A stretch of DNA of 64,000 nucleotides, from positions 20,705 to 84,704 of the forward strand of contig NZ_QZCH01000019.1 of assembly GCF_003596335.1 (NCBI RefSeq), read 5' to 3'. The stretch is from Motilimonas pumila. Lineage in GTDB: Bacteria; Pseudomonadota; Gammaproteobacteria; Enterobacterales; CBDFNC01. Under the pieces are notes generated by a model. It was not told the DNA's origin. It saw only the letters and a program-made list of their open reading frames with translations, and did no database searches. The position numbers and the translations under genes were made by a program. Below, piece after piece: positions 18,214 to 29,436 of this stretch. Positions within the stretch are counted from its first letter, which is position 1. The number at the start of each line of letters is the position of its first letter.

Positions 18214-19263
18214 ATGACCTTGTTAGAAAAAGTTTCCAAGATCCTTGGTGTATCGGACTGTGATAACCGGGTAGAAATGCTACCGGCTTCGGCAATCACC
18301 CTTGAAGCGACAAAGGTTTACCTCCAGGTGCCTTTTCTTGATCCTCATTGGAACGAACAACTGGTATTAAAAACCCAGTCTAAAATCGCAGCACTTGGAC
18401 TTTCGTTGACGATTGAGACAGATATTCCAGCGTTTCAAACACAAAAGAGCACAGCTAGCGTACCTGGGGTAAAGAATATTATTGCCATTTCGTCCGGCAA
18501 AGGCGGCGTTGGCAAGTCTACGGTGACGGTGAACTTGGCTCTTGCGTTAGTCAAGCTGGGAGCCAAAGTGGGCATTTTAGATGCTGATATCTATGGCCCA
18601 TCGATGCCGATAATGTTGGGCCAAGCCGAGGCTCGACCGGGCAGCCATGATGGCAAGACAATGGAACCCATTACCGCACACGGCGTAGTGGCAAACAGTA
18701 TCGGGTTTTTAGTACCAAAAGATGATGCCACGGTATGGCGAGGACCAATGGCCAGTAAAGCATTGTCGCAAATCATTCGTGAAACGCAATGGGGCCAACT
18801 CGACTATCTAATTGTGGATATGCCGCCAGGCACTGGGGATATTCAGTTAACCATGTCTCAGCAAGTGCCATTAACCGCTGCCGTGGTCGTTACAACGCCG
18901 CAAAACATAGCCCTTGCGGATGCCAGTAAAGGCATCAGTATGTTTGAAAAGGTATCCATTCCTGTGCTCGGCGTGATTGAAAATATGAGCAGCCATGTGT
19001 GCAATCAATGTGGTCATGAAGAAGCCATTTTTTCAAGCGGCGGGGGGCAAACTTTGGCCTCTGAACGCACGTTACCATGTTTAGCTCAGCTACCTTTGCA
19101 TATTCAATATCGCCAAGACACAGACAATGGTTTGCCCACTGTCAGCGCAGAGCCAGAGTCTGTATTGAGCCAGCATTATTTGAGTCTGGCCAGTAGGCTG
19201 ACTGTAGAAATGGCTAAAACGTTGCACGCACAACCCCAAGTGATTGCAGTTAAACAATTGTAA
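18214..19263 (+). CDS. apbC: Mrp/ApbC P-loop ATPase, iron-sulfur cluster carrier
   Basis: This 349-residue Mrp/NBP35-type ATPase carries Fe-S clusters to apoproteins. It has a deviant Walker A with the signature lysine (SSGKGGVGKST, about residue 92), a DADIYGPSMP switch, DMPPGTGDIQLT, and the cluster-binding CxxC in HVCNQCGHEE. The N-terminal 85 residues are a reduced DUF59 (MIP18-like) region. It is divergent from metG with about 130 bases between starts and precedes udk. Confidence 0.92.
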   Translation: MTLLEKVSKILGVSDCDNRVEMLPASAITLEATKVYLQVPFLDPHWNEQLVLKTQSKIAALGLSLTIETDIPAFQTQKSTASVPGVKNIIAISSGKGGVGKSTVTVNLALALVKLGAKVGILDADIYGPSMPIMLGQAEARPGSHDGKTMEPITAHGVVANSIGFLVPKDDATVWRGPMASKALSQIIRETQWGQLDYLIVDMPPGTGDIQLTMSQQVPLTAAVVVTTPQNIALADASKGISMFEKVSIPVLGVIENMSSHVCNQCGHEEAIFSSGGGQTLASERTLPCLAQLPLHIQYRQDTDNGLPTVSAEPESVLSQHYLSLASRLTVEMAKTLHAQPQVIAVKQL

Positions 19264-19331
19264 TGAATATTAAAGTTCCTTGCTGGAACGCTCGGCAACT
19301 TCCATAATAAAACTATTATTAGGCGATGTAA

Positions 19332-19985
19332 GTGAACACGATGACGGCGACAACACAACAAGCTGTGATCATTGCGATTGCAGGGGCGTCAGCCTCTGGC
19401 AAGAGTCTGATTGCCCAATCTATTTACCGTAAATTACGTAAAGATTTTGGGCCCGATGAGATTGGCGTTATCTCCGAAGACAGATATTATCGAGATCAAA
19501 GCCATTTACCTATGGAGCAGCGGGCATTAACCAACTATGATCACCCGTGTGCCATGGAGCACGAATTGCTTGCAGAGCATTTACGAACCCTGCAGCAAGG
19601 CAATACGGTTCACTTACCCAACTATTCGTACTCGCAGCACACCCGAGTCGCTGAAACCACCGAGTTCAAGCCGAAAAAAGTGATCATTTTAGAAGGCATT
19701 TTGCTCCTTAATAATGCCGAGGTCAGAGACATAATGCACACAGGGGTATATATGGATACGCCCCTTGATATTTGTTTTCTGCGCCGCTTGCAGCGTGATG
19801 TGCAGGAACGAGGCCGGTCAATGGAATCGGTGATCAAACAATACCAAGAAACGGTGCGGCCGATGTTTTTACAGTTTATCGAACCGTCCAAACAATATGC
19901 CGACCTGATCGTGCCAAGAGGCGGCAAAAATAAAATTGCCATCGACTTGCTGGCAGCCAGAATTAGACAATTTTTAAAGACTTAG
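19332..19985 (+). CDS. udk: uridine kinase
   Basis: This 217-residue enzyme phosphorylates uridine and cytidine in pyrimidine salvage. It shows the P-loop [12 protein letters not shown], the nucleoside-binding segment [21 protein letters not shown], and [11 protein letters not shown] 19332 has AGG eight bases upstream; ATG 19341 is the alternative and removes three residues. It is followed after 12 bases by dcd, so the two pyrimidine genes are probably co-transcribed. Confidence 0.95.
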   Translation: MNTMTATTQQAVIIAIAGASASGKSLIAQSIYRKLRKDFGPDEIGVISEDRYYRDQSHLPMEQRALTNYDHPCAMEHELLAEHLRTLQQGNTVHLPNYSYSQHTRVAETTEFKPKKVIILEGILLLNNAEVRDIMHTGVYMDTPLDICFLRRLQRDVQERGRSMESVIKQYQETVRPMFLQFIEPSKQYADLIVPRGGKNKIAIDLLAARIRQFLKT

Positions 19986-19997
19986 AGAGAAGTACCT

Positions 19998-20579
19998 ATG
20001 CGTTTATGCGATACCCACATTGAGCAATATTTAGATGAAGGCAAAATTATTATCGAGCCAAGGCCCGGTCAGGATCAAATATCCGGGGTCAGTGTGGATG
20101 TGACCTTAGGCAACTCTTTTCGAGTGTTTAACGACCATACTGCGCCTTACATTGACTTAAGTGGTCCTAAAGAAGAAGTGGCGCAATCTCTGGACAATGT
20201 CATGAGCGACGAAATTACGATTGCAGATGGCGAAGCTTTTTTCTTGCATCCAGGCGAGTTAGCTATTGCGGTCACTCATGAAAGCGTGACCTTACCTGCC
20301 GACATTGTGGGTTGGTTGGATGGCCGCTCATCGTTAGCGCGTCTTGGGCTAATGGTACATGTTACTGCTCACCGTATTGACCCAGGTTGGTCAGGAAGAA
20401 TTGTGTTGGAGTTTTATAACAGCGGTAAACTGCCTTTAGCGCTGCGACCAAAAATGAAAATTGGCGCGTTAAACTTTGAAACTTTGTCGGCTCCTGCGGC
20501 GCGCCCATACAACAAACGTGAAAATGCGAAATACAAAAATCAACAAGGTGCAGTGGCCAGTCGCATCAACCAAGATTAA
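19998..20579 (+). CDS. dcd: dCTP deaminase
   Basis: This 193-residue enzyme deaminates dCTP to dUTP, feeding thymidylate synthesis. It carries the family features [32 protein letters not shown] and the catalytic Glu in [13 protein letters not shown]. Its length equals that of E. coli Dcd (193). AGAGAGAAG precedes the ATG. It lies in the udk-dcd-asmA order. Confidence 0.96.
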   Translation: MRLCDTHIEQYLDEGKIIIEPRPGQDQISGVSVDVTLGNSFRVFNDHTAPYIDLSGPKEEVAQSLDNVMSDEITIADGEAFFLHPGELAIAVTHESVTLPADIVGWLDGRSSLARLGLMVHVTAHRIDPGWSGRIVLEFYNSGKLPLALRPKMKIGALNFETLSAPAARPYNKRENAKYKNQQGAVASRINQD

Positions 20580-20600
20580 TCTTCAATAAATGGAATATTC

Positions 20601-22496
20601 ATGAAAAAACTGCTTTATGTAGTGGCCGGTTTAGCCGGACTTTTTGTTGTCGCTGCGGTAGTGATTACGCGTTTAGTCGATACCGAACGAGTGAAGTTGC
20701 TCTTGATTGCGGAGGTAGAACAAGCAACGGGGGCAGAGTTAGTCATTGAGGGCGACTTAAGTTGGCAGTTTTTCCCCCGTTTAGGCTTTGAATTGGGTCA
20801 AACTGAACTGCGTAACCCCGCTGGTTTTTCTGAGCCAAATTTTGCTTCTTTTGACAAAGCCAGTATGGATGTGGCGCTGATGCCTTTGTTGGATAAGCAA
20901 GTTGAAATTGGCGAACTGGTGTTGACCGGTGCCAGTGTGAATATCCTAACCAATAAAAAAGGTCTGTCTAACCTTGAGATGTTGACCAGTAAGGAACAGG
21001 AAAACGCCGCTCAAACAGAACAAGGCGAGCAAACAAGTGCCGGCGCTGCTGGCCAAGACATCGCAATCAGCTTAGCGGGCATTCGTATTGAAAACGGCCA
21101 GTTGCTTATTCGCGACGAAAAAACGCAACAACAACAACAAGTGTCTAACATGCGCTTATTAGTGGCCGCGTTTACTCCGGGAGAACGTGTGCCGGTAACC
21201 TTGGGAGCGGATTATGCCACTGAAGGACTGGCAGCGCGCTTGGAAAGCCAGTTTAACTTATTGTTGTCTAAACAATTTGACAGCATTGCCATCACTGAAA
21301 TGGTGACCGAGTTGGACGTGGCAGGAGACAGCATAGTTGAAGGGCAGCAGGTCATTGGTTTAAAAGGCGACCTGACTTACGATGTTGCCAAACAACAAGC
21401 CAAGTTTGAAAACTTCGTGTTGAGCGCATTAGAGCATGAGTTTACTGGCTCGGCTAGCGTCGTTCATAGCGCCATACCTGTGATCCGTTATCAGCTTAAT
21501 GCTAAAACACTGGACTTAGATGCCATTTTGGCAAAAGTGAATGGCGTTGATGATTCACAAAAATCTGCTGACTCCAGTGCAAGCAATCAGGCTTCGCAGC
21601 CACCACAAGAGCCAGATTTATCTGCGTTAAAGACGCTTGATCTTAAAGGTAAAATGCAGGTGGATGAAGTTAAGGTTGCCAATGCTACTGTCACCCAAGT
21701 CGGTTTCACTACCCAAATCAAACAAGGGGTTGCGAAATTATCGGATGTGTCCGCTCAGCTTTATCAGGGCACATTAAAAGCTTCAGCTGAACTTAATGCA
21801 AACCAACAACCCGCTACATTCAAATTCAAGCAGCAGTTAGCGGGTGTACAAGCGCGGCCATTGTTAACGGATGTGGCTGAATTAGATATGCTGGCGGGGG
21901 CAATGAAAGCCAACATTAACCTATCAGGCCAAGGCTTGAGCGAATTACGCATTCGTCAGACATTGGCTGGCAAGGCGTCTTTTGAGTTCAGCGATGGCGC
22001 ATTATATGGCGTAAATATCCCATTAATGGTGCGCAAAGGGCAGGCTCAGCTGAAAGGTAAAGGAGGCAACTTTAAAGGTGAAGAAAAAACTGACTTCTCC
22101 GCGTTGTCAGGAACCTTTAACGTTGGCAAAGGCAAAGCCAGCACCAAAGATTTGCATTTAACCTCGCCGTTAATTCGAGTAAAAGGCACAGGCCATACTG
22201 ATCTTGTCGCAGAAGCTTTAGACTTTAAAGTTAATGTAAACGTGGTCGGAAGCCTGAAAGGACAAGGCGGAAAATCGGAGCAAGAGCTTGCCGGTTTAGA
22301 CATTCCATTAATGATCACTGGTACTTGGCAACAGCCTAAATATACCCTTGATATGGAAGCTTTAATGGCTGGTGAGTTAAAAAAAGAGTCTGAAAAAGTA
22401 AAACAGAAAGTGGAAAAAGAATTGAGTAAGAAATTGGGTGATGAAACGTCCAAAGAGTTACTCAAGCAACTGCCGCTAGATGGATTATTTAACTAA
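20601..22496 (+). CDS. asmA: AsmA family protein
   Basis: This 631-residue protein has one N-terminal membrane anchor (LYVVAGLAGLFVVAAVVITRL) and a long periplasmic part. It belongs to the AsmA/TamB/YhdP family, bridge-like proteins thought to help lipid transport to the outer membrane. The signature GDLSWQFFPRLGFELGQTEL near residue 52 is typical of AsmA, as is the C-terminal GLDIPLMITGTWQQPKYTLD. A polar low-complexity segment lies near 305-330 and a Lys/Glu-rich helix at the end. A terminator follows. Confidence 0.92.
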   Translation: MKKLLYVVAGLAGLFVVAAVVITRLVDTERVKLLLIAEVEQATGAELVIEGDLSWQFFPRLGFELGQTELRNPAGFSEPNFASFDKASMDVALMPLLDKQVEIGELVLTGASVNILTNKKGLSNLEMLTSKEQENAAQTEQGEQTSAGAAGQDIAISLAGIRIENGQLLIRDEKTQQQQQVSNMRLLVAAFTPGERVPVTLGADYATEGLAARLESQFNLLLSKQFDSIAITEMVTELDVAGDSIVEGQQVIGLKGDLTYDVAKQQAKFENFVLSALEHEFTGSASVVHSAIPVIRYQLNAKTLDLDAILAKVNGVDDSQKSADSSASNQASQPPQEPDLSALKTLDLKGKMQVDEVKVANATVTQVGFTTQIKQGVAKLSDVSAQLYQGTLKASAELNANQQPATFKFKQQLAGVQARPLLTDVAELDMLAGAMKANINLSGQGLSELRIRQTLAGKASFEFSDGALYGVNIPLMVRKGQAQLKGKGGNFKGEEKTDFSALSGTFNVGKGKASTKDLHLTSPLIRVKGTGHTDLVAEALDFKVNVNVVGSLKGQGGKSEQELAGLDIPLMITGTWQQPKYTLDMEALMAGELKKESEKVKQKVEKELSKKLGDETSKELLKQLPLDGLFN

Positions 22497-22510
22497 ATAC
22501 TCAGTTTCAC

Positions 22511-22535
22511 AAAGCCAGCTTAATGCTGGCTTTTT
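22511..22535 (+). terminator. Rho-independent terminator after asmA
   Basis: Stem AAAGCCAGC/GCTGGC plus TTT with a five-base loop, followed by more T. Confidence 0.85.
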
Positions 22536-22562
22536 GTTGATTAGTCACAATAAAGGTAAGTC

Positions 22563-23036
22563 ATGACTCAACCGGTCGCAATTTTAATGGTGTGTATGGG
22601 AAATATTTGCCGTTCGCCGACGGCGGAAGCCGTGATGCGTTTCAAAGCCAAGCAACAAGGCATAGCGGTGACACTGGACTCTGCGGGGACTATCAGTGCT
22701 CACAAAGGTGAAAAGCCTGATCAACGTTCTATGGTAGCAGGACAAGCAAGAGGCTATGACTTTTCCGGGATCCGTTCTCGTAAGGTGAAACCCAGCGATT
22801 TTGCCTCATTCGATATTATTCTGGCGGCAGATCATCAAAATATCACGGATTTATTGGCCATCTGCCCACCAGAATTTACGCATAAAGTCAGCCTGTTACT
22901 CAGTCATACTGAGCAAAGTATGGATGAAGTGCCTGACCCTTACTATGGCGGTGTAAAAGGCTTTGAGAAAGTGCTTGATTTAATCGAGCAAGGCTGTGAA
23001 GGTGTGCTGAAAAAGATAAGCATGAAGATAACATGA
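22563..23036 (+). CDS. low-molecular-weight protein tyrosine phosphatase
   Basis: This 157-residue phosphatase has the CX5R loop with Cys11 and Arg17 (VCMGNICRSPTAE) and the general-acid Asp in the late DPYYGG motif. Homologues beside capsule genes control tyrosine kinases (Wzb/Etp type), but no kinase or polysaccharide gene is nearby here, so the substrate is unknown. It overlaps the next gene by ATGA, so the two are coupled. Confidence 0.92.
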   Translation: MTQPVAILMVCMGNICRSPTAEAVMRFKAKQQGIAVTLDSAGTISAHKGEKPDQRSMVAGQARGYDFSGIRSRKVKPSDFASFDIILAADHQNITDLLAICPPEFTHKVSLLLSHTEQSMDEVPDPYYGGVKGFEKVLDLIEQGCEGVLKKISMKIT

Positions 23037-23458
23037 GTGAAGAATACGAAATAGAAGCCATTGGCGTTGAAGTATCGAGCCAGCCAATAGAATTATACAA
23101 AGTGTTAAAAATCGCTAACGCGGTCAGTGGTGGCGGAGAGGCGAAAGTGGTGATTGCCGATGGCTACGTGGCGGTGAATGGTGAATTAGAGCAGCGTAAA
23201 CGATGCAAGGTTTATGACGGCGACTTGGTGGAGTTTAATCAAGAGTTTTACTTGGTAATATGCAATGAACCAGTCAGTGAGCCGGTGCGTAAGAGTAAAG
23301 TTTCGGTGGCGAATACGGGCCCTCAAAACCCAAACAAAACCAGAAGTAAAAAGGCGAAGAGCAAAAAATCCAGCGCTAATCAGCCCCGCACCAAAGCGGA
23401 TAAAAAGTCAGAAGGTAAAACGGACTCGACCACAGGGCGTAAGCCAATCTTGTTTTAA
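23033..23458 (+). CDS. S4-domain RNA-binding protein, YbcJ-like
   Basis: This 141-residue protein contains an S4-type domain like E. coli YbcJ (YKVLKIANAVSGGGEAKVVI, then GYVAVNGELEQRKRCKVYDGD). YbcJ is only about 70 residues; here a further 60-residue tail rich in Lys, Ser and Thr follows, probably disordered and RNA-binding. It overlaps the phosphatase stop by four bases. Its precise RNA target is unknown. Confidence 0.8.
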   Translation: MSEEYEIEAIGVEVSSQPIELYKVLKIANAVSGGGEAKVVIADGYVAVNGELEQRKRCKVYDGDLVEFNQEFYLVICNEPVSEPVRKSKVSVANTGPQNPNKTRSKKAKSKKSSANQPRTKADKKSEGKTDSTTGRKPILF

Positions 23459-23477
23459 ACTCTGTGAGTTAAATCGG

Positions 23478-23507
23478 CTTTAGCCTCTGAATAAACAGAG
23501 GCCAAAG
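23478..23507. terminator. likely bidirectional terminator between convergent genes
   Basis: GCCTCTG/CAGAGGC forms a 7-bp stem with a six-base loop. It is extended by CTTT/AAAG beyond one mismatch and lies between the stop codons of the S4 gene and the ridA-like gene. Confidence 0.6.
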
Positions 23508-23518
23508 TCTTTATGCCT

Positions 23519-23872
23519 TTAAGACGCTATTTCGGCGGCAATAACTGAAATTTCTACTAGCAATGCCTCTCTAGCCATATCTGCAGTGACGCAGGCTCGT
23601 GCAGGCGCGTGTCCAGGCTCAACCCAATTATCCCAAACTTCATTCATCGCAGCGAAGTCGTCCATTGTTTTAATGTAAATGGTGGCTGAAAGCATGTGCT
23701 TTTTATCACTGCCAGCTTGCAGCAGTAACGTTTCAACCTTATCTAGCATGGTTTGCGTTTGCGCTTGAATACCTTCGCTAGCATCTGCACAAACCTGACC
23801 GCAAAGGTAAATGGTGCCATTATGCTTCACAATTCGGCTCATGCGTTGTTTGGTTTCTTGGCGTTCTATCAT
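23519..23872 (-). CDS. RidA family protein (YoaB-like)
   Basis: This 117-residue protein belongs to the YjgF/YER057c/UK114 (RidA) family of enamine/imine deaminases. It has [10 protein letters not shown], a central [21 protein letters not shown] and the conserved Arg in PARACV. Sequence and N-terminal length are closest to the E. coli YoaB subgroup, so deaminase activity on 2-aminoacrylate is not certain. The start at 23872 was chosen by comparison with YoaB, since no ribosome site is obvious. Confidence 0.88.
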   Translation of the reverse strand: MIERQETKQRMSRIVKHNGTIYLCGQVCADASEGIQAQTQTMLDKVETLLLQAGSDKKHMLSATIYIKTMDDFAAMNEVWDNWVEPGHAPARACVTADMAREALLVEISVIAAEIAS

Positions 23873-23972
23873 GACTTTTTAAACTCGGATGTTAAGATGG
23901 GCGCAGTTTAGCAATTATCAAAGGTATGTCTAGGCCTAGCATGCTTTTCAAGGTAAAGGCCACGGAGTTAAG

Positions 23973-24281
23973 ATGAAGTTGGTGTACACCCATGAAAATC
24001 CGATAATGGTGAACAACATTAAAAATATATTGGCGCAAGCAGGCGTTGAAACCCTGCTGAGAAACGAGTTTAGTCAAGCCGGACTGGGCGAGATCCCCGC
24101 TTTTGATACTTGGCCTGAGTTATGGGTGATCGAGCCGTTGCAATATGAAAAAGCACAACAGTTAGTGGAAGCCATCAAGCAACAGCATAATGCACCGGCT
24201 TGGTTTTGCACTCAGTGTCATGAAGAAAACGATGGCAGTTTTGAAATTTGTTGGCAATGCCAGCATGAAAGAGAAGAGTAA
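23973..24281 (+). CDS. DUF2007 protein with C-terminal zinc ribbon
   Basis: This 102-residue protein has a DUF2007-type domain ([20 protein letters not shown], a signal-transducer-like fold) followed by a short zinc ribbon with two Cys pairs ([10 protein letters not shown] and ICWQCQ). Its function is unknown. It lies two bases upstream of the next gene, so they are probably co-transcribed. Confidence 0.8.
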   Translation: MKLVYTHENPIMVNNIKNILAQAGVETLLRNEFSQAGLGEIPAFDTWPELWVIEPLQYEKAQQLVEAIKQQHNAPAWFCTQCHEENDGSFEICWQCQHEREE

Positions 24282-24283
24282 AC

Positions 24284-24733
24284 ATGAATATTTGGGTGGA
24301 TGCCGACGCGTGTCCTGTGGTGATTAAAGAAATCTTATACCGCGCGGCGCAGCGTACATCGATACACACAACTTTTGTTGCTAATTGTTATTTATCTTTG
24401 CCACCGTCACCGTTTTTACACGGATTACAAGTCTCGTCCGGTTTTGACGTGGCTGACGATGAGATAGTGGAGCGGGTGGAGCCAGGTGATCTGGTGATCA
24501 CGGCAGATATTCCGTTGGCAGCTGAAGTCATTGAGAAAAAAGCCGCAGCACTTAGCCCAAGGGGTGAACTGTTTAATAAAGAAAATATTCGCTCGCGTTT
24601 GAATATTCGTGACTTTATGGACACCATGAGAAGCAGTGGTGTAAATACCGGTGGGCCTCCACCGTTAGGAGCAAAAGATAAAATGCAGTTTGCAAATGAA
24701 TTGGACAGGCTGTTAGCGAAGCGGAAAAAATAA
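24284..24733 (+). CDS. yaiI: YaiI/YqxD family protein (DUF188)
   Basis: This 149-residue protein matches the YaiI/YqxD family, with a PIN-like fold: [19 protein letters not shown] at the start, [15 protein letters not shown] with conserved acidic residues, and the C-terminal [19 protein letters not shown]. The acidic residues suggest a metal-dependent nuclease, but no activity is established. A strong terminator follows. Confidence 0.9.
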   Translation: MNIWVDADACPVVIKEILYRAAQRTSIHTTFVANCYLSLPPSPFLHGLQVSSGFDVADDEIVERVEPGDLVITADIPLAAEVIEKKAAALSPRGELFNKENIRSRLNIRDFMDTMRSSGVNTGGPPPLGAKDKMQFANELDRLLAKRKK

Positions 24734-24740
24734 TCGAAAT

Positions 24741-24768
24741 AAAAAAGGGCTCTTAAGAGCCCTTTTTC
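24741..24768. terminator. terminator between yaiI and the SulP gene
   Basis: A near-perfect palindrome, AAAAAGGGCTCTT/AAGAGCCCTTTTT, with A and T flanks, able to act in both directions between convergent genes. Confidence 0.9.
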
Positions 24769-24788
24769 GTGATTTACGGTCCAGTGGT

Positions 24789-26360
24789 TTAACCCAAGGT
24801 GTCGGTAACAACCTTATAATTAGGGTCTTCAATCATATTCACTTCAACCAAATCACCAGCGCGTTTTAGCAATTGACGACACTCTGGGCTTAGGTGCTTA
24901 AGGTGCAGCGTTTTACCCACCGCAATATAACGCTCGGCGAGGGTATCGATGGCTTCGATAGCTGAGTGGTCAACCACACGAGAGTCCGCGAAATCAATGA
25001 TGATGTCCTTAGGATCGTTTTTGGTGTCAAACAGCTCAAGGAAGTTACTGACTGAACCAAAAAAGAGTGGGCCATGCAAACGGTAAATTTTATGCTCGTC
25101 GTCAGGTTGCGTGCTAGAGGCATAAATATGTTTAGCATGCTGCCAAGCAAATACCAATGCAGATACGATCACACCGACAAAAACAGCGATAGCTAAGTCT
25201 GTTAACACTGTGACCACAGTAACCAAAATGATGACAAAGGCGTCATGTTTTGGCACTTTACGCATGACTTTGAATGATGCCCATTCAAAGGTGCCTAACA
25301 CCACTATGAACATAACACCGACCAGCGCGGCAAGTGGTACCACTTCAATAATGTTGGATGCGAACAAAATAAAGGCGAGTAAGCCTAGCGCTGCGGTAAT
25401 ACCAGATAACCGACCACGGCCCCCTGAATTAATGTTGATCATTGACTGGCCAATCATGGCACAGCCACCCATGCCGCCGAATACGCCGTTAGTCATGTTC
25501 GCCACACCTTGCGCCACACATTCTTTATTACTACGGCCTCGGGTACCTGTCATTTCATCTATCACAGTGAGGGTTAAGAGTGACTCGATTAAGCCTACAG
25601 CCGCTAAGATAAGTGAATAAGGAAGGATAATCTTCAACGTTTCTAAACTGAAGACCACGTCAGGTAACGCAAAACTTGGCAAGCTGCCTTGCACAGTTGC
25701 ATTGACGTCGCCTGTCATGTTGATCAGGTAATCCTGTACGTTACGGGTATCAAGATCCAAACCAATCGCCAATAAAGTCACCGTTGCAATGGCCACCAGT
25801 GAAGAAGGCACCGCAGTGGTCAGTTTAGGCAAGAAGTGGATGATAGCCATGGTTAATAAAATTAAGCTGCCCATGACTATGAGATCTGTATTGCCGAGCC
25901 ATTGGTAAACATTATTACCGGCATCATCAATCCCGACCTTTTCTTTGAATTGGCCAAATTGAGCGAGGAAAATGACAATTGCTAAGCCATTGACGAAGCC
26001 GATCATCACTGGGTGAGGCACAATTCTGATAAATTTACCTAGTCGAAATACCCCGGCAAGCACTTGAATAATACCTGCCAGTAAAACGGCAGCAAACAAA
26101 TACTGTACGCCATGTTCAGAGACAAGGGACACCATGACCACCGCCATGGCACCGGTAGCGCCAGAAATCATGCCTGGACGGCCACCAAAAATAGAGGTGA
26201 TTAAACCTACCATGAAGGCCGCATAAAGCCCAACCATAGGTTCAACACCAGCTACAAAGGCAAAGGCAACGGCTTCTGGCACTAATGCCAGCGCCACGGT
26301 TAATCCAGACAGCACGTCGTTCTTGACACTGGCGCTGGAGAATTTGGGGAACTCAAACAT
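24789..26360 (-). CDS. SulP family anion transporter with STAS domain
   Basis: This 523-residue protein is a SulP/SLC26-type transporter with 12-14 hydrophobic segments and a cytoplasmic C-terminal STAS domain (from about residue 420; [21 protein letters not shown]). Typical sequence is [19 protein letters not shown] in the first segment and [20 protein letters not shown] in the middle. Members move sulfate, bicarbonate or other anions; the substrate cannot be told from sequence alone. It has its own transcription unit downstream of the rne terminator. Confidence 0.9.
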   Translation of the reverse strand: MFEFPKFSSASVKNDVLSGLTVALALVPEAVAFAFVAGVEPMVGLYAAFMVGLITSIFGGRPGMISGATGAMAVVMVSLVSEHGVQYLFAAVLLAGIIQVLAGVFRLGKFIRIVPHPVMIGFVNGLAIVIFLAQFGQFKEKVGIDDAGNNVYQWLGNTDLIVMGSLILLTMAIIHFLPKLTTAVPSSLVAIATVTLLAIGLDLDTRNVQDYLINMTGDVNATVQGSLPSFALPDVVFSLETLKIILPYSLILAAVGLIESLLTLTVIDEMTGTRGRSNKECVAQGVANMTNGVFGGMGGCAMIGQSMININSGGRGRLSGITAALGLLAFILFASNIIEVVPLAALVGVMFIVVLGTFEWASFKVMRKVPKHDAFVIILVTVVTVLTDLAIAVFVGVIVSALVFAWQHAKHIYASSTQPDDEHKIYRLHGPLFFGSVSNFLELFDTKNDPKDIIIDFADSRVVDHSAIEAIDTLAERYIAVGKTLHLKHLSPECRQLLKRAGDLVEVNMIEDPNYKVVTDTLG

Positions 26361-26412
26361 GTCTCAATTTTTCTCTTTAATGGCAAGACCTCATGTCTCA
26401 CCTGTATACACT

Positions 26413-26440
26413 AAAAAAGACCGCCGAAGCGGTCTTTGTC
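26413..26440. terminator. rne terminator
   Basis: AAAGACCGC/GCGGTCTTT with loop CGAA, 21 bases past the rne stop on the minus strand. A run of A on the plus strand supplies the T tail in that direction. Confidence 0.88.
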
Positions 26441-26460
26441 ATTGCCGATAGTCAAACCAA

Positions 26461-29436
26461 TTATTGGCTAGTACGGCTCATGTCGCTACTGGCCTTGCTG
26501 GTCGCAAACAAACTGCCTGCTTGTTTCACCGACTTATTGATAGCCGCACGGTCACAAGCGATTCCAGGTACCACGGTTTCTTTTGCTGCAGGGGCAAAGT
26601 TCGGTTTAGTCATTCCCGAACAAGCGTGGCCACCGCTTTTAGCTGCGGCTTTAACTACAGGCTTGACCTTGGGCTTCTCCGTAGCCGGCTTTTTAGTGGC
26701 TACTGATTCAGCCTCTGCCGTTTCCGGCACTGCTGGTGGCGCTTTTTCTTGCGTAGCGCCAGGCTGCTCAGCTGTCTGCGTTGCTAAACTTGAGTCAGTT
26801 TGTTGAGAAACGGCAGCGATAGCTGGTTTAGACTCAGCGGGTTCAGTTGTGGCGTCATTTTCTTCAGGGTAACGAGATTGTATCGGATCTTCCGTTTTTT
26901 GCTCATTACGTTGGTCGCTGAAGCGTTTACGGCGGTAATTGCCAGTGCGAAGATGACGAGAGCCACGACGTGGGCGAGATTCTTTATCCGACTCGGTGTT
27001 ATCCGCCTCAGCATCGCCGGTTTGACTATTGTTAGTCACTTCGTCGCTAGCTGCTGCAGGTTTGTTAGCTTCAGCTGTTTCAGCGTGAGGCGCAGTCTCT
27101 TCAACAACAGGCTTATCAACCGTTTCTACTTGAGCGGGTGTTGCTTCAGCGACTTCAACGGTTGGCTTAACTGCTGGCTCTACCACAGGTGTCGATTCAG
27201 CTGTTTTGGCCGATACCGTTTCGTTCACTGCAGGTGAGTTTTTCTGATCTTGCTCGTTCGCCTGAGTGTTATCGGCTTTAGGCGTTTTTTGACGAGGACC
27301 ACGCTGACGACGAGGCTTCTTCTCTGTCGGCGCTTTTTCAGTTGCTTCAGCTTGTACAGCAGCCGCTTCTTGTTGTGGGTTCTCATCTTTCACGCGTACT
27401 TTTTTGCGCAAATTACGACGCTGTCTGCGCTCTGCAACAACCTGCTCTTTGTCTTGCGACTCAGGGCTGCGTTCTTGGCGCTTGCGTTTAGGCTTTTCTT
27501 TACGCTCTTGACGTTCTGGACGTTCATTTTTCTTTTGATCGTCGTTATCGCGGGCTTGATCCGGTTTGTTACCACGACGTTTATTGCCGCGCTCTTCACG
27601 ACTACGCTCATTGCGGTCGTTACGGTCTTCACGATTGCGATCATCACGATTGCGGTTATTACGACGGCGACGACGTTGATCGTTATTACGGCCCGAGTTT
27701 GCCTTTTTCTCTGGCGCGGCTTTTTCTTCCTCTTGTTGCTCTTGAGGGCTAGAGAAGATAGAGCCAATAGCAGCAAAGATACGGCTAAAAATGGAAGGTC
27801 CTGCCGTTTGTTCTGCCTTAGGTGCGGGAGCTGCCGCTTCTGGGTTACGAGCAAACCCTTGAATCGCAGGCTCTTCGGCAGCAGCTTTAGCTGCGCTTAT
27901 CTGCCCTGGTTGATAAACTTCTGCAGTGCGCTCTAAGCTGTTGTAGTCAATCACTTCAACTTCATCGTTCTTACGTACTCGCGACACTTCAAAATGCGGA
28001 GATTGCAGGTTTTCGTTTGGAATGATGTAAGTTTCTACGTTGTGGCGCTTTTCGATTTTAGCCACCGCGCGGCGCTTTTCATTCAACAGGTAAGCCGCGA
28101 CAGGCACCGGCACCATAGCTTGTATTTGCGAAGTATTTTCTTTGATCGACTCTTCTTCAATCAAGCGCAAAATTGCAAGTGCTAAGGACTCGTTGTCACG
28201 AATAGTGCCTTGGCCATTACAACGAGGACAAACGTGAGAAGCCGATTCACCCAATGAAGGGCGTAAACGCTGGCGAGACATTTCCATTAAGCCAAAACGA
28301 GAAATACGACCAAGTTGCACGCGTGCGCGATCTTGACGGACAGCTTCACGCATGCGGTTTTCAACTTCACGTTGATGGCGAACCGGAGACATGTCGATAA
28401 AGTCAATAACGACCAGGCCACCTAAGTCGCGTAAGCGCAGTTGACGAGCGATTTCATCAGCGGCTTCAAGGTTGGTGTTTAAGGCCGTTTCTTCGATATC
28501 ACCACCGCGAGTCGCGCGTGCGGAGTTAATATCAATAGAAGTTAACGCTTCTGTTGGGTCAATAACGATTGAGCCACCAGAAGGTAAACGCACTTCACGC
28601 TGAAAAGCCGATTGAATTTGGCTTTCGACTTGGTAGTGAGTAAACATTGGCGCTTCAAGCTGATACAACTTCACTCGGCTTAAGAAGTCTGGGCGAACCA
28701 TTTCAATGTGCTGCTTAGCCAACTCGTAAGTTTTAGCGTGATCAATCAGGATTTCGCCGATATCGCGGCGTAAATAATCACGAATTGCACGAACAATGAC
28801 GTTAGACTCACGATGTATTAAGAAAGGAGCAGGGCGTTTGGCTGACTCATCAGTGATGTGTGACCAGTGGTTGATCAACATTTTTAAGTCGTGCTCTAGC
28901 TCTTCAGCAGATTTACCCACACCGGCAGTACGGACGATGAGCCCCATGCCTTCTGGTAATGTCAACTGACTTAACGCTTCTTTAAGTTGGGTGCGCTCGT
29001 CTCCTTCAATGCGACGAGAAATACCGCCAGCACGAGGGTTGTTAGGCATCAATACCAAGTAAGAGCCAGCTAAACTAATGAAAGTGGTTAACGCTGCGCC
29101 TTTATTGCCTCGCTCTTCTTTTTCAACTTGAACAATCACTTCTTGGTTTTCTTTTAGAACGTCTTTAATGTTGGGACGTCCTTGGTAAGTGTAACCTTTA
29201 GGAAAGTAGTTTTTAGCGATTTCTTTTAGTGGCAAAAAGCCATGACGTTCAGCACCATAATCCACAAATGCAGCTTCTAAACTCGGTTCAATACGAGTGA
29301 TTTTGCCTTTGTAAATGTTTGCTTTTTTCTGGTCGTGGCCTGGGCTTTCAATGTCTAGATCGTACAAGGTTTGCCCGTCAACAAGGGCAACACGCAACTC
29401 TTCTGCTTGAGTCGCGTTGATTAGCATTCTTTTCAT
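26461..29436 (-). CDS. rne: ribonuclease E
   Basis: This 991-residue endoribonuclease is the core of the RNA degradosome. The catalytic half carries the start [18 protein letters not shown], an S1 domain (about 37-120, [20 protein letters not shown]), the DNase I-like region with VIDFIDMS, and the zinc-link [10 protein letters not shown]. The C-terminal half, from about residue 510, is disordered: an Arg/Asn/Asp-rich RNA-binding stretch (roughly 580-690), long Glu/Pro/Ala/Thr-rich stretches, and a short [11 protein letters not shown] near the end resembling the PNPase-binding motif of gammaproteobacterial RNase E. A long leader probably allows autoregulation. Confidence 0.96.
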   Translation of the reverse strand: MKRMLINATQAEELRVALVDGQTLYDLDIESPGHDQKKANIYKGKITRIEPSLEAAFVDYGAERHGFLPLKEIAKNYFPKGYTYQGRPNIKDVLKENQEVIVQVEKEERGNKGAALTTFISLAGSYLVLMPNNPRAGGISRRIEGDERTQLKEALSQLTLPEGMGLIVRTAGVGKSAEELEHDLKMLINHWSHITDESAKRPAPFLIHRESNVIVRAIRDYLRRDIGEILIDHAKTYELAKQHIEMVRPDFLSRVKLYQLEAPMFTHYQVESQIQSAFQREVRLPSGGSIVIDPTEALTSIDINSARATRGGDIEETALNTNLEAADEIARQLRLRDLGGLVVIDFIDMSPVRHQREVENRMREAVRQDRARVQLGRISRFGLMEMSRQRLRPSLGESASHVCPRCNGQGTIRDNESLALAILRLIEEESIKENTSQIQAMVPVPVAAYLLNEKRRAVAKIEKRHNVETYIIPNENLQSPHFEVSRVRKNDEVEVIDYNSLERTAEVYQPGQISAAKAAAEEPAIQGFARNPEAAAPAPKAEQTAGPSIFSRIFAAIGSIFSSPQEQQEEEKAAPEKKANSGRNNDQRRRRRNNRNRDDRNREDRNDRNERSREERGNKRRGNKPDQARDNDDQKKNERPERQERKEKPKRKRQERSPESQDKEQVVAERRQRRNLRKKVRVKDENPQQEAAAVQAEATEKAPTEKKPRRQRGPRQKTPKADNTQANEQDQKNSPAVNETVSAKTAESTPVVEPAVKPTVEVAEATPAQVETVDKPVVEETAPHAETAEANKPAAASDEVTNNSQTGDAEADNTESDKESRPRRGSRHLRTGNYRRKRFSDQRNEQKTEDPIQSRYPEENDATTEPAESKPAIAAVSQQTDSSLATQTAEQPGATQEKAPPAVPETAEAESVATKKPATEKPKVKPVVKAAAKSGGHACSGMTKPNFAPAAKETVVPGIACDRAAINKSVKQAGSLFATSKASSDMSRTSQ

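Noticed and set aside
27250..27936. 228-codon plus-strand open frame
   Set aside because: It is antisense to the RNase E C-terminal half; the repetitive Arg/Lys/Glu codons of rne leave the opposite strand open. The translation is Phe/Leu/Arg-rich without a ribosome site.
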